The notes under the pieces are model-generated. The model was given only the letters and a program-made list of their open reading frames with translations. It made no database searches and was not told the origin of the DNA. A DNA stretch of 59,124 nt. Source: Spongospora subterranea f. sp. subterranea. Its lineage: Eukaryota > Endomyxa: Phytomyxea > Phytomyxea > Plasmodiophorida. Both the position numbers and the translations under genes were made by a program. The stretch lies in contig JAUGWO010000137.1 in assembly GCA_049724395.1 (NCBI GenBank), positions 1-59,124 of the forward strand. Direction: 5' to 3'. Shown in pieces: positions 1 to 11,828 of this stretch; position 1 is the first letter of the stretch, and the number at the start of each line of letters is the position of its first letter.

Positions 1-1926
1 TCAAGAAACCAAAGGAGCGAGTATCTTCGCATTTAACGCGAAGTGAATCAAACGGGCAGGATATCGTTAGCATGCAACTACTGCAGAAAGCGCTGCAATT
101 TTACCGCAGCGGAATTCAAGAAGAGTGGTTCTAGCACTGGCAACGGGATACTAAGCATATGAAAAATATGCATAAGATAATTTTCAGGCAATGATCAGGG
201 CAATACAACTTTGCGCTGTGGGCCGATGGACGCTTTTGTTCGCAAAACGTCACATATTGAAATGCAACTTGCGTCGAATCCAAATGTTTCGGATGCCCTG
301 ATTCGTGAGGCATTAGAAACTTTTGTTCTTGCCGAAACGGAACCGTTTACAATCGTTGAATCAGAGCCATTTCTAACACTTTTGAAAATATGTCTAAAAT
401 GCAAAGGGACAACGTGTTCATATAATTCTGCTGGCTTCTTCAAACCTTTCCAGCAAAATGCATATGCGTTTCAAAAGTTCCCATTTTATTCGAAAAACTG
501 CAGAGATCCCAGTTTTACCTTGCCAATCTGTGGATTAGTGCTAATCCAATTCTTGAGGCCTTCCTGGACTTTGACAGCTCTCTGTATCATGAAAAATGTC
601 GAGTCCATCTTGTCACGACGTCGAGAACAAGCATGAGCCTCTCACAATTTGCCAGATCGCAATAACCCAGAAACGCTTTTCTTTAGACTGGACTGCTTCT
701 TAACTTTTTCACAATGTATCGAAGCCGCGGTAGAAGCGGTGATGAAAAAATGTCAACCTCCGGTTCTTCATTTCCTGAGTCGTCACCAAGGCACCTTAAA
801 ATTGCCTGAACCGCCAGATTGATAATATGCGGCAGACATCGAATTCTGGACTCTTTCGGCTTCCACGAAGTCAAATTTTGAACATGTAACAGCGCTGAAA
901 GCTCTGTTACCAATGTGTCATTATTGGAAGCATTGTCCATTGTTAAACAACCCAGACGTTCGGCGATGGAAAACTCGTTGAGGGTCGAATTCACGATATC
1001 TGCCATCCCTGTTCCAGTGTGATCAGTTGTGTCCTCAAAAGCCACCAATCGCTCCTTCAAATTCCAGTTAGCGTCAACGTAGTGAGCTGTAATTGCCAAG
1101 AATGAGAATTGGTTTGAAGAGGTCCACATATCCAAGCAAAGATGCACAGCACCTGCGGTCGATGAGAACAGCTTCTTTAATTATGTTTCAAAACCTCGGT
1201 GCGTTTGACGACACCGTTGCGGAATGCGATGTCTGGAGAAAAGTATCCGACGCTTTCCCTCACGATGCCTGTTTTTATTGAGTTGTTTGCCTATTTAGAG
1301 GCCGAGGTCGAGAACACGAAAGATGGGCAGTTGAATAATGCCCTATGTGCTGCTCATGCATGTTTGGCAAAATACTATACCTTTACTGATGACTCTCCTT
1401 TTTATCTCCTCGCCGTCCTGTTGGATCCGCGATTTGAAAAGTCTTTTCTTGAAAGCAAAGACTTTGACGTTTTGTACCCAGGTTTAATCACTGGCACTGT
1501 TTCGCTGCTCAAAAAAATTAGTTTCAACGAAGAACCAAACGACAGGCCAGGCAAATAACAAAATCCACCTTCACGCATCACAACAACACGTGAACAAAGC
1601 ATTGCTGTCGTCAATGTTTTCTCATTCAACATCAAAAGATGACGTTTGCTTGGATGAAGTGGATAAGTACCTCAGGGTACCTTGCGAGGATCCAACCCAA
1701 GATCCGCTCCAATACTGGGGCATACACGAGAAACAGTTCCCAGGTCTTAGTGCTATTGCTAGGGATATTTTGAGTATTCCTGGCTCCTCAGTATCCGTTG
1801 AACGAGTATTCAATTGCGGCCGCGACATAATTGGGGCTCCGGCGCCATTCTCTAAAGCCAAAGACATTGAGCGCGTTGATGTTCGGCAAAAGCGCACTTA
1901 AGCAATAAACAACCTAGCGGCTTTGC
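1..1926. mobile_element. hAT transposon relic with an internally inverted block
   Basis: This is a decayed hAT-superfamily transposase. The minus strand at 683-1147 carries the RNase H-like core (CLDMWTSSNQF, TMDNASNN, RCLPHIINLAVQ). The plus strand at 1199-1901 carries the following part and the C-terminal dimerisation block (DPLQYWGIHEKQFP, SVSVERVF). Compared with the second copy at 52,431-54,040, the block from about 195 to 1147 is turned around relative to its flanks. The left edge matches the second copy at 52,986, and the right match stops near 1926, about 170 bases short of that copy's terminal repeat. No terminal repeats or target duplication remain. The element cannot be active. Family call is firm from the motifs; the exact inversion edges are approximate. 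Confidence 0.85.
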
Positions 1927-2790
1927 ATGCGATCAATATCTGGATACCAATTAATCCTGTGAACACATGGCCGTTGGCATTCATACCGGCCACTCAATGC
2001 GATGGGACTCGCACCAAGAATTGTCGTCATAGTCACGATCGCCAGCATCTGGTTCAATATCTTTTTTTGGTCCGAATCTACAAAATACGATTGGTACACA
2101 CGATACAACATGCAGCCCAATGAAGTTTATGTCTGGGATTCAAGGACTGTCGCCCATGCGGCCGTCAAAATAGGTGATGGTGAAGGCAAACGATCAGCCA
2201 TTAATACACGACTGTTGATCATGCACCCAAAAGAGGATCTGCCCTGCTCGGTACCGTCGCCCACAAAGAATTCTTTGTGCTATACTGATCGCCTTTTGGA
2301 GCAAGTGACGAGAAACTATTTTGGTGAAGCGACTCCAATTAAAAGATTGGCCGAAATGGGATATGACCGACCTTGTAAAGACCCTCCTAAAGCCCTGTCG
2401 CCATCACCGTCGAATGTTAAGTCCCATGTCAAACACAAACACGGGATACTCTGTCAAATTCGCAAATATCTTGGCGTTCGTCGTTGTTAATAAACAGTGC
2501 CAAATGCAATTTCCCATATCTGCTGCACCTTAACCGGCAATATCACAGTATGTTTTAAAATGTGCTGTCATAACGGTTATAAGTGGTGAAAAGTCTTCAC
2601 CATTCTCTATTGTCTGGCAGTGATGATTGTTCTAATTCTTTTTCCATGTTTCGTATTCATCGTCTACCATTCCGTCTCATTCCTTACCGTATAGACAATA
2701 ATGATGACCATCATCACTTGAATATGTCTGATCATCACAATCTACAAATTTGCAAATGCTCACCACGAGGCCATTCAGAATTCGAAAAGG
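1927..2790 (+). pseudogene. CmcJ/AsaB-like 2-oxoglutarate oxygenase, truncated copy 1
   Basis: This is the 3' half of a gene whose longer copy lies at 7772-8921. Recognisable parts are the WPLAFIPA core, the YDWYTRYNMQP stretch and VYVWDSRTVAHAAV with a candidate iron-binding His. The reading frame changes once near 2000-2040, and the 5' half is missing: similarity begins at 1929, right after hAT-derived sequence. The stop codon at about 2488 overlaps an AATAAA signal. Homology to the second copy continues about 300 bases past the stop, to 2786, so whole segments were duplicated rather than just coding sequence. Nonfunctional as it stands. Confidence 0.7.
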
Positions 2791-2805
2791 TCAGTCTGTA
2801 TAAAA

Positions 2806-2965
2806 TTTAAAATCACTCCGCAATCTACTGCGCAAGTCACGGATCGACAACATGGTGGCGACGATCGATCGTGTTGCTGGTGGATGGAGTCGGCTGGCAC
2901 CAAGGGTGACAGTCTAGGGATGCCTGGCGGGGTAGTCTTCCTGGTAATGACTGCAACTCCAATGG
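2806..2965 (+). repeat. Short repeat shared with the Harbinger-like fragment at 56.3-56.5 kb
   Basis: About 150 bases, including the stretch around ATGGTGGCGACGATCGATCG, match the minus strand at roughly 56,310-56,460. There the sequence forms the downstream end of a PIF/Harbinger-like transposase frame. The direction agrees with that transposase. I take it as a dispersed fragment of the same element family. It carries no gene of its own. Confidence 0.5.
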
Positions 2966-3544
2966 AACCATGCCTGCAGTACTCCCAATTGGGAACAGCA
3001 GTCAAAAGCTGTTCTCGTCGTTCATCAAATGCCACTGTTTGGTGTGAGAAGAAAGGACGGGACGCGAGCTTCAGAGATTATATGCCCGACCCAAGAAAGT
3101 GGCAGCTGATTGCCACCCTAAAAGTCAGAAATACGCATTTCATGGATTTTTAGAATGTTTAAAGGCTAGTAAATGGTTGGAGTCGTTTGCAATAAGGAAA
3201 AGAAGTGGAAGGAGCTGGAGAGAGGTGGGTACAGAAGAAAGCTCTAACCATGGCACATCGCAGAGGACTTTCAACGTAATCCTTGTTAGACTCAAACATA
3301 CTTGGGCTAACAAAACGCAATCTGAGCAGCGTATAAAGCTCTGCTTACACATGGTAAGGTCTTTGACCAAATCTTGTGATCATCGCAACGGATCCCCGTC
3401 CAATGCTTTGCGCCCGAAACCCCTTCCTTGTGTTGGCACCGATAAAATTGAAAAGATCACCAAAACTAAACCGAAAATTCAATGCGAAAACAGACAACAA
3501 ATCAGCAAACACAGAATCAGCCCAAACCACGACAATAAAACTAA

Positions 3545-4978
3545 AACAGTTACCGCACGCACGAAACAGCAGACAGGGACGCAAACCTGAAGAAGCGACG
3601 TAAGACTAAATCTCGATTCGCCACAACGAACGCGGGGGCTCAAAACACAGATGAAAAGAAACCATGGAATGTGTCACCTGCAAGGCAGACGGACATCGTG
3701 CAAAGGCATGCCCACACAAGATTATATTTGATTGATTGGGAAAAGGAAGACGTAAAAATTGACGAAATAAGATTAGCTTCCACCATTATAATTGCCGATA
3801 CTTCACCAAAAATTGTTGTAGAATTTAATCAAATAAAAATGAATCAGGCCAGGAAAACAGAAGATCGACACGGTAATGCCGGAAAGCTAAAAAGTCAAAT
3901 GCCCAACGAATGCAAAGACCTGACAGTACGAACAAAGAAAAAAGAAGACAACAAACTGCAACGAGAAAATCGGAACGGTCTCCACCCTACTTGTGTCATG
4001 GAAATATACAGCAAAACTTACATATTTAAAGACGTTTTGGGGATAGGAAACTGTGCATTGGAAGCGATCCGAACAACAGGGCTTATTCCTAACACATCTG
4101 TACAACGGTTGATAACGGACATCTGTCAATACGCCAGAAATCCACAGCAAGGACGGACTATAGCACAGGCCATATTGAACTATGCAGGATCATTGCCAAA
4201 TCAAGACGATCTCTCACTGGATGTATACCTCGACATAATGCAAAGAGATTGTCAATGGGCTGGACTATTTGAGCTAACAATTGCGTCATTTATGCTCAAA
4301 ATCAACATCATCATAATAAGTCATTCAACAAAACCTTTTAGCACAAATATCCGAAAATGGATTGATAACTCCTTTCCAAAGCTTCGAGATACCTCGGAAT
4401 GGAATACGACAATACACCTATTGCATCATAAACAGGGAAACCCATTGAACCCAATGGAACACAGCAGGCTCAACCACTATGCAACTCTATTCCCGATAAA
4501 TATCGAAGTCCGAAACGCAAAACTGACTGAAATGATGACAGAAGCACAATGTGAACAGTACATCTCTCAATACAAAGAGAATGCCACTACTGATAACGTC
4601 ACACAAAAAGCAGACGCAGCTACCGAAGAACACAGCAACTATAACTCAAATTTAATTCACAAAAACGATGGAACACCAAACAGTGACTGTAAAGAACTCT
4701 CCTGTGGCAGCAGGTCAAAACAGGGCCTTATACCAACAGAAACTGATAATAGAATGAAAAACATGAACAAAATCAGACTCACACCCAATAGAAGCAACAA
4801 ACGACTCTTTCCATTCTGCACTGAGGATGACAAACATGCCAGGGTCCATGAATTCAAACTGAAAAAATTTAAGCCACAGCCAACAAATAAGCGAGTCTTG
4901 GAAACTGAGGAGGAAGTTCAGGGCCATATCTCCAAAAGGAGACACCCCAATGAAACGAGCCCGAATGCAGCCAAATGA
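3545..4978 (+). CDS. LINE first ORF with zinc knuckle and OTU-like cysteine peptidase domain
   Basis: The frame is open from just after a stop at 3542 to 4978; the first in-frame ATG is only at 3839, so the N terminus is uncertain. An OTU-like fold is visible: LGIGNCALEAI carries the candidate catalytic Cys (position 4052-4054), WAGLFELTIASFML is the central helix-strand signature, and a late SRLNHYATLFP supplies the candidate His. The usual Asp of the DGNC motif is replaced (IGNC). A CCHC knuckle, CVTCKADGHRAKACP, is read from 3670 in another frame, so the knuckle and the OTU part are separated by a frameshift. The stop overlaps the next ORF by 29 bases, as LINE ORF pairs often do. Confidence 0.7.
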   Translation, partial: NSYRTHETADRDANLKKRRKTKSRFATTNAGAQNTDEKKPWNVSPARQTDIVQRHAHTRLYLIDWEKEDVKIDEIRLASTIIIADTSPKIVVEFNQIKMNQARKTEDRHGNAGKLKSQMPNECKDLTVRTKKKEDNKLQRENRNGLHPTCVMEIYSKTYIFKDVLGIGNCALEAIRTTGLIPNTSVQRLITDICQYARNPQQGRTIAQAILNYAGSLPNQDDLSLDVYLDIMQRDCQWAGLFELTIASFMLKINIIIISHSTKPFSTNIRKWIDNSFPKLRDTSEWNTTIHLLHHKQGNPLNPMEHSRLNHYATLFPINIEVRNAKLTEMMTEAQCEQYISQYKENATTDNVTQKADAATEEHSNYNSNLIHKNDGTPNSDCKELSCGSRSKQGLIPTETDNRMKNMNKIRLTPNRSNKRLFPFCTEDDKHARVHEFKLKKFKPQPTNKRVLETEEEVQGHISKRRHPNETSPNAAK

Positions 4979-6073
4979 CAGATATCCCATCAATGGTCCA
5001 ACCAGTTCCAGGACCACGCAACCTTGCCAGCATAAACTGATGCAATCCCGAATCACCCAGTTTCTTAAACCTAATCACAAAACCCAAAAAATACTTCTAG
5101 GAAACACAACAACTAAACACCAACTGGTAACACAACAATTACCAAAACTCATCCCGCTACGAAATGAGACCAGGAAAAAAGCAAACCGTATTACCAACTA
5201 CTTCAACACAGAACAAAATACGAGACTCTTTGAGAAAAAACACACAGGACTAAACCAGATCGCCAATCACGACTATCGAATTGTACAATGGAATGCCGGC
5301 CGGCTGACAGAGATTAAGTCTTACGAACTGGCTCGGTTCACAAACAAACACAAAATAGACGTTATATGCATATCCGAACTTGGCCACAGAAGAAGAATAA
5401 CCGGATTCCCTAATTATCACTGCAGCGATACATTCACTCAATCAGCAATATTCTGGAGGGAGGGATTGGACATCAGAACAATTAACTGCCCCACAATCAG
5501 TTAGATTTGAAAAATCGCGAATCAATACGCAACTACTACTATTGAATAAGGAAATAATGTCAAACGTTTCTCCCCTTCGTCCAAAGTTGGAAAGCCCACG
5601 CTAATTTGAGCAGTGACCATCTGCCAACAATTATCAAAACTACCATCCCAACAAGGCGGCAAAAGCGCACAAACACGCTGAAAGAACACATCAAAATAAT
5701 CGATAATGAGAGAACCATGAACACGCTCATGGAGCGAATCACAAACATGACCCGCGATCAACTGACTTTAACAAATATTCACAGGACTATAGCAGGGTCG
5801 ATCCACCACAAAACTATTCGTGGCAACGCATGTCCCTTCTGGAACGAAGAACTGAAAATCGCATACAAGCGAAGGAACCGCGCCAAAACAAAATGGCAGC
5901 AATCAATGGTGAAACAGCACCGAGCTGACCGTACCGAGAAAAGGAAACGAAAATTACAGAAACTAGACACACGCTTCAAAACCTATTTAAAAAACACAAA
6001 CACAAACACTGACTTAGGCTGGCAAAAGAAGCTAGTAAGGACATTACGGGAACAGCAACGTGGAAGTTGCTGA
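4950..6073 (+). pseudogene. LINE second ORF, endonuclease part, broken
   Basis: An ATG at 4950 opens a basic leader followed by the start of an APE-type endonuclease: YRIVQWNAGRL, then ELARFTNKHKIDVICISELG, with the metal-binding Asn and Glu. The frame stops at about 5504. The endonuclease resumes at about 5606 with its last motif, SSDHLPTII, followed by the linker CPFWNEELKIAYKRRNRAK. Most of the middle of the domain, including the expected internal catalytic motifs, is absent, so this is a deletion and not only a frame change. It cannot nick DNA in this state. Confidence 0.75.
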
Positions 6074-7293
6074 AAACCCTGATTCCGCAAACAAACAAAA
6101 AGCATCGTATCTTCGCAACACATACCAACAATGCATTTGAAGAAGCAAATATAATCGCAGAAAATTTCAGCGCCATTTATAACCCACTCGATCTTGAGCT
6201 ATCCAAAGATGAGCGAACAAAATACAATGAATTGGTCATGGACCTAAAACGGCGAAGGGCTTGTAGCCATGCACCACCCATCACAAAAAGAGAGCTGGAC
6301 AGGGCAGCGACAAAAGCAAAAAGTAGAGCAGCTCCTGGAATAGAAGGGATCTCTTCAAAACTTCTAAAACAAATATGTGCAAATGACAGATTAGCAGACA
6401 GCGTCAGACAAGCGATTAACAATGACATCATTGTGAAAAGGTCATTCCCAGATACCTTGAAGATGGCAAAAATAACTCCTTTACCGAAATCAAAACCCGG
6501 TGACTACCGCCCGAGAGCCTTGTTGACTTCATTGGCAAAATTAGTTGAAGGTATCATTGAACATCGACTACGCCAGCAATCAGAGAAGCACATTCCGAAG
6601 AATCAGTCAGGCTGCAGACCAGCTCACAGCACCTCACATGCGTTGCTTAGACTCCTACACAATTCAGGCATTGCTGCCGCATCAAAAAATCGATTTGCTG
6701 TGGTCCTATACGACTACATGAAAGCTTTTGACAGAGTCCAACGGCCACTCTTGATAGAAAAATTGAATCGCATGGGAATAGAACCATATTTAACACTGTT
6801 GATCGATAGCTGGTTAACGAACCGAATGTACGAGGTGCATTTTCGAAATGTGCGATCATCACAGTTTGAGCAGAATAATGGAATTCCACAGGGATCCAGT
6901 ATCAGTGTTCTACTGTGGATATTGTATATCTATGATGCACCTTTAAATATGAACAATAGCAACGTATATGTTGACGACACTACACAATGGGAACATGGCA
7001 CTTCTAAGAAAGAGGTCGCTGATAACCTACAAAAAAGCAGCAGCGAACTGTATAAATAATGCAAGGCCAACAAAATCAAATTACAATGGATGAAGACATT
7101 TCTTCTGTTTAATAGATACGAAGACTCAGACAAATTAGTGGTTGATGCAAATCACAAAATCCTCACTGCGAAAACAATGAAATACCTTGGGGCTAATCTC
7201 TTGGCAAATCCAGCTAGCAACAAATCAACAATTCTGATTGATATGACAGAATCGGCAAGACGGCAACCGACATTCGACGACGCTGCAAGTTAA
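6067..7293 (+). pseudogene. LINE reverse transcriptase, broken
   Basis: This is a non-LTR reverse transcriptase with the blocks in order: PGIEGISSKLLKQI, MAKITPLPKSKPGDYRP, KNQSGCRPAHSTSHALLRLL, AVVLYDYMKAFDRV, NGIPQGSSISVLLWILYI and NVYVDDTTQW. The catalytic YVDD is present. The first catalytic block reads YDYMKAFD where LD-KAFD is usual. The frame ends at 7059, and the thumb (KTMKYLGANLL) continues in another frame to 7293, with a further tail-like frame to about 7440. It is moderately decayed. Confidence 0.85.
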
Positions 7294-7440
7294 TGAGACT
7301 ATTGAGGCAATTTAAACTACTTACGAAGCTGTTCCCACAAATCTGTAAAGGATTCATTGGAGGCAAACTCAACTACTATCTATCATGGATAGCAGGAGAG
7401 ATGACGAGCACCACCTTCAGACCAATGGAAATACTTCCTC

Positions 7441-7771
7441 AGTCCCATACGCCATTTTTTGCGGGATTAACGGCATTTTATTACAAAAACTGTTTATTTT
7501 CTGTACAAACGTAGCTTTACGCGTGCTTATTATGTTGATGCAATTTGTTCGCCGAAATTGAAAAAGATGGTATCGCCAAGTAAGTAAATGCTGATATGGA
7601 GTTGACGCCGCCAATGATATGGGGGGATGATATTGCACCAAAAAATAACGATACACTGACGGAATGAAGTTTCCCTTCTTTTGGATGAATAAAATCACTG
7701 TACATTCATGACAGGTTCACAAGGGTCAGGGTTAAAAATTAGTTGGCCGGTCGGTGACAATCCCTGGAGGA
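7441..7771. other. Gap between LINE and oxygenase gene
   Basis: I recognise no gene here. It holds the undefined 3' end of the LINE and the presumed promoter of the oxygenase-like gene. There is no A-rich LINE tail that I can point to. Confidence 0.4.
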
Positions 7772-8921
7772 ATGGCGTATATTGCACTGTTGGCTGTGTT
7801 TCAGTCCTTATGGCTTGTGACCAATTGCCATCAAGAGAGGGAACTTACTGGAACTGCTCAATTATATGGACCCAAAGCTGAATGGGGTGTCGTTACTGAT
7901 GTGAAGGCTACATTGATTCCATTGGAGGAGCCAACAGTGGCAGCGCCACCGATGAGGTGGATTGACACTTTGAAATTGCCGAAGAAATTTGATGTTTTGC
8001 GAATGGAAGAGCCGCTGAAAACAGAGATAGACTCTTTGGAATCGCTGCCGGACTATCAATGCAGCCATCAATTCGCTGAGCTAATCCAAAAAGCCATTTA
8101 TAAGGACATCCCCAAGGAACATGCCAATTGGATAGTCATTCCATGGGGTTTCTCACGATATTTCACAGATAAGGTAAATGCGGCACCGGCGCATATGGAT
8201 GTGCTTCGCGATGCTGACATTGCCGCCCTGTTGCAAGACTACGAGCATTGGTCTATTGACATCATGGAGTTCTTGGCAAAGAATAACGACGTCAAGTCCA
8301 GTGCACTGGCACATTATGATGGCAACGTTGAACAATACGCAATCGAAATGTTGACGCTCGATCATACGATCAATATCTGGGTACCACTTAAACCTGTTCA
8401 AGATTGGCCATTGGCATTCATACCGGCCGATCAATGCGATGAGACTCGGACCATGATTGGTCCTTTCAGTTCTTGTAAAAGGCAGCATCTTCAATACCTT
8501 TTGACGTCCGAAACTACAGAATACGATTGGTACACACGATAACATGCAGCCCGTTGAAGTTTATGTCTGGGATTCAAGGACTGTCGCCCATGCGGCCGTC
8601 AAAATAGGTGATGGGAAAGGCAAACGATCATACCTTGCTACGCGACTGCTGATCATGCACCCAAAATATGATCTGTCCCCCTCGGTATCATCGCCCACAA
8701 AGGACTCTGATCTGTGCTATACCGATCGCCTTTTCGACCAAGTATGGAGACTCTTTCTTTGTGAACGGACTGCAACTATGAGATTGGCCGAAATGGGATA
8801 TGGTCGACGTTGTAAAGACCCTCCTACAGCTCTGTCGCCATCACCGTCGATTGTTCAATCCCATGTCAAACACAAACGCGGGATTCTCTGTCAACTTCTC
8901 AAACCTTTTTGCATTGGTTAA
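7772..8921 (+). pseudogene. Secreted CmcJ/AsaB-like 2-oxoglutarate-Fe(II) oxygenase, copy 2, frameshifted
   Basis: The ATG at 7772 opens a clean signal peptide (MAYIALLAVFQSLWLVTNC). The body resembles the CmcJ/AsaB family of small-molecule oxygenases: an early HMD (His-x-Asp, candidate iron ligands), then NIWVPLKPVQDWPLAFIPA, then VYVWDSRTVAHAAV with a candidate distal His. A stop ends the frame at 8540-8542, and the family sequence goes on from 8544 in another frame. Copy 1 at the same point carries two more bases (ACGATACAACATG against ACGATAACATG), so a two-base deletion explains the break. The final stop overlaps an AATAAA signal. Secretion is unusual for this family. Family call is from motif pattern only. 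Confidence 0.65.
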
Positions 8922-9232
8922 TAAAGAGTGACAAATGCGATTTCCCATTTGCGGTTTCTGCTGCACCTTAACAGGCAATATCACAATATGTTTCAAAATG
9001 TGTTGTCATAACGGTTATAAGTGGTGAAATGTCTTCACCATTCTCTATTGTCTGGCAGTACTTGTTATTTTAATTCTTGTTCCTTGTTTCGTATTCATCG
9101 TCCATCCATTCCGGTTCCTCTCATCCCTTACCGTATAAACATTATTAATGACCATTATTACTTGAATATATCTGATCATCACAATCCTCTACAAGTTTTC
9201 AAATGCTCACCACGAGGCCGTTCAGAAGTCGA
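8922..9232 (+). repeat. Duplicated 3' flank of the oxygenase gene
   Basis: This stretch matches 2490-2786 nearly base for base with small gaps (for example ATAACGGTTATAAGTGGTGA in both). It shows that the two oxygenase copies come from a segmental duplication or were carried by a larger mobile unit. No open frame is evident. Confidence 0.75.
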
Positions 9233-11828
9233 CCTGGGTATTATTTTAGAATGAACATGTTCGTCCAAAAACAATTGTCCAAGTTTATATCGAGCTTTGT
9301 AAGTTGATGATTTCCAGGGAATTCACCGCTCCTCCTGTGCAATTCGAATAGGTCCTGTAGTTCAGCATGCGCCTGATACACCCTCTCCGAATGAAGTATT
9401 TCACATCGGTATACGCGGTTGCCCCGCGGTCCATTGATGACCATCCTGCCATCGACAGAAGTGTGGCATAAATCTTCCTGGAACTGCACACCCGTCGCCT
9501 GGTGCCGCTGCAAACAGCCCAGCAACATTCAGCACACAATGGATCTGTTCCCAACTTAACGAAGCCAATGTGTGTCCCCTCTCGTCGTCTGCGATCGCCC
9601 AGCGTGACAGGTCATGCCGGCACCAACATCTCGTAGTCCCTCAGAAAGTTTAGCTTGTGGCGCCATGTCTGAGGACTCCCCGCTGTCCATCAGCCAGGCG
9701 CTCTTGTCCTGGTCGTCCTCCTTGTGACTCGCCGTAAACATCACCTCTGAAGCTACACTCGCTCCCTGATTCTCCTTGGATTATCGACATGCCGCCCCCC
9801 AAACAACAGCTGTTCAAACCGAGCATCGCCCGCAACACCGCTATCCTGGAAAATGCTGAAAAGAGTTGCAAAGATGTGGCGCCACCAGGCTTCGGCCTGA
9901 GTCAAATTCCAGATACGCCTGTTAATAGTCTGACTTTGCACAGCCCAGAATCTTTCGTCACAGCCAGTTGGTGTATTCAAAGACATTTCATGCTGTTCCT
10001 CTCATAATACAGTCAACTACACATCCCTTTGTTTCTGATCAACCTTCGCCAGACGACATAAATATATCAGCAATCCATGGTTTCGCTTCATCCACGATGA
10101 AGCTCGGCCTATTGCGACTGTATTTATTGCCGGCGACCCCGAACCGCATTATGTTGTCATGGATTAACCATTTTCCAATTCAGTCAATCCAGACCTAGCA
10201 TTAGAAGCCACTCTGACGACTATTCTCGAAACAAACCAGCAATAGGGCCCATAGCCATTCAAAACTGACTTCAAAGCTGCTATTGGCATTGGATTCTTTA
10301 CCGTTTTGTCAAAATATTAATAACATTGAACTTGAATCATCTCGACACTCAGTAAAACCCTAAAATTTGGTGAACTGTTCGTGAAAAAGATCGACCTTGT
10401 TGAACTGAAACATTTTCACAATCAGATTTCTTTAGGACTTGATCTCTTTTAAGAAATTGATGAAGATAAAAAACTGTTCAGGATGATTTGATTGTCAGGA
10501 GCGAGAGAAATACATTGTGGACATCATGAGTGGCCGATTGCAGAAATGCTTTTGAAATAGAATTAGACCACGAATTTGATTGAGAAAACACCACGACATA
10601 AAGTAGCTGAATGTTTTGCTAATGGTAGGTCTGAAAAGTTTAGTGATAAACTGTTGCATTTGCTGTTGTGGAACAGAAATTTTGGAGACGAAAACTTGGT
10701 CCTGATCCACAGGTTTCGGCCACTCAAACCATGGGACTTCTTGCACGAATTTTCTTCCCAACTGGAGAGATTTGGCTTTGTTTAGGAGAATTATAACTGG
10801 TTGGGCTAACCGACCTTAGCTGTACCTAAATCTGGACGCAAAATGAATATCCCATTTTGTGTGTGGTTTGAAGAGTGAATGGTCTAGGTCAACCTACTGC
10901 CATGTCATTGCCGTTTGTACTCCTTATATAAGAAAATCAAAATTGGTTCTTTCTCGATGCTTTCAACGGATTTTGGATAATGCCCTAGGCGGAGCAATGT
11001 CAAGAAAGTGTTCTGAGTTCATGACAGGTTGTGGTGTATTCACATTGAGATGATCAATTCTGGTTTTTTTTACATTCTGCAACTCAATGAGATTTTTGTT
11101 CATCTCTTTATTGAATCATTCATTGATAATTTGGATTGATTATCTTCTGGGGCATGCAGGCTTTGAAGATGGCTGGTACAACAGAGTTGTACTGTTTGTG
11201 GAATATCGCATGATCCCCACGAATTGAAGCCTGATGCGAGCTGCTGAACTGATGTACCCCAGAAGTCAACTACCAGTTCTTGTCCTGAAGAAATCGGATA
11301 ATATTCCTTTAGCCGTAATGCGATGTTCCACCAGACTAACATCGACAACTGCTCTACGTCTTTGACCATTGATAGCCATGACTGACAAATAGTTCAAGAG
11401 GGTGTTGATGCTTCAACATAAAATATTTACCTGAAAGCAATTGATCTACAGGAGACAGAGTTGAGCAAACAACAGATGGCGATAAGAAGTCGAAAAGACC
11501 CAAAGACGAACGATGAATAGTGATGACCAGTAGATACTCCTTGAAGAGAGAGAGGAAGTGATGTTCGATCAGTGTCATGATTTGAAAGCGTTTCAGCGCC
11601 AAGTTTCATGATTTGATTGTGGACGTCATCTGAAATAAAGCGGTTTTGAGGTAGCAGTGCCAACAGTGCTTGTTGCAGAGATGCAATATTGATCCAACAG
11701 CAATGTTCCATATATATATACATCCCGGGAACCGGTCGCTCGACCCAAAAATGAATAAACTCAGTTTGGTCGCTGAATCGATGACAGAATCAAACTTTAG
11801 CGTCGATGGCAATTTCAAAACCCACAAA
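9233..11828. other. Unassigned accessory region
   Basis: I recognise no gene family here. Several frames of 60-100 codons exist on both strands (for example minus 9241-9528, minus 9753-9986, minus 10,495-10,761, minus 11,427-11,723). None shows a motif I can name, and neighbouring frames do not join into a convincing exon series. Decayed transposon sequence is the likeliest content. A short plus-strand stretch at about 10,077-10,155 (reading HDEARPIATVFIAGDPEP) looks protein-like and stops soon after. Confidence 0.4.

Larger units (their letters stand above)
3545..7440 (+). mobile_element. Non-LTR retrotransposon (LINE) with APE-type endonuclease, RT and OTU-like domain
   Basis: The parts lie in the order expected for an APE-class LINE: a CCHC zinc knuckle, a first coding region with an OTU-like peptidase fold, a second coding region that overlaps it and starts with an apurinic endonuclease, then a reverse transcriptase and a carboxy-terminal tail. 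The second coding region is interrupted: the middle of the endonuclease is missing and the frame changes between endonuclease, reverse transcriptase and tail. I could not find target duplications or a clear 3' tail, so both ends are approximate; 2966-3544 may be its 5' region. The RT style (PGIEGISSKLL, QSGCRPAHST, YVDD) looks Jockey/I-like, but the clade needs a tree. Confidence 0.85.
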
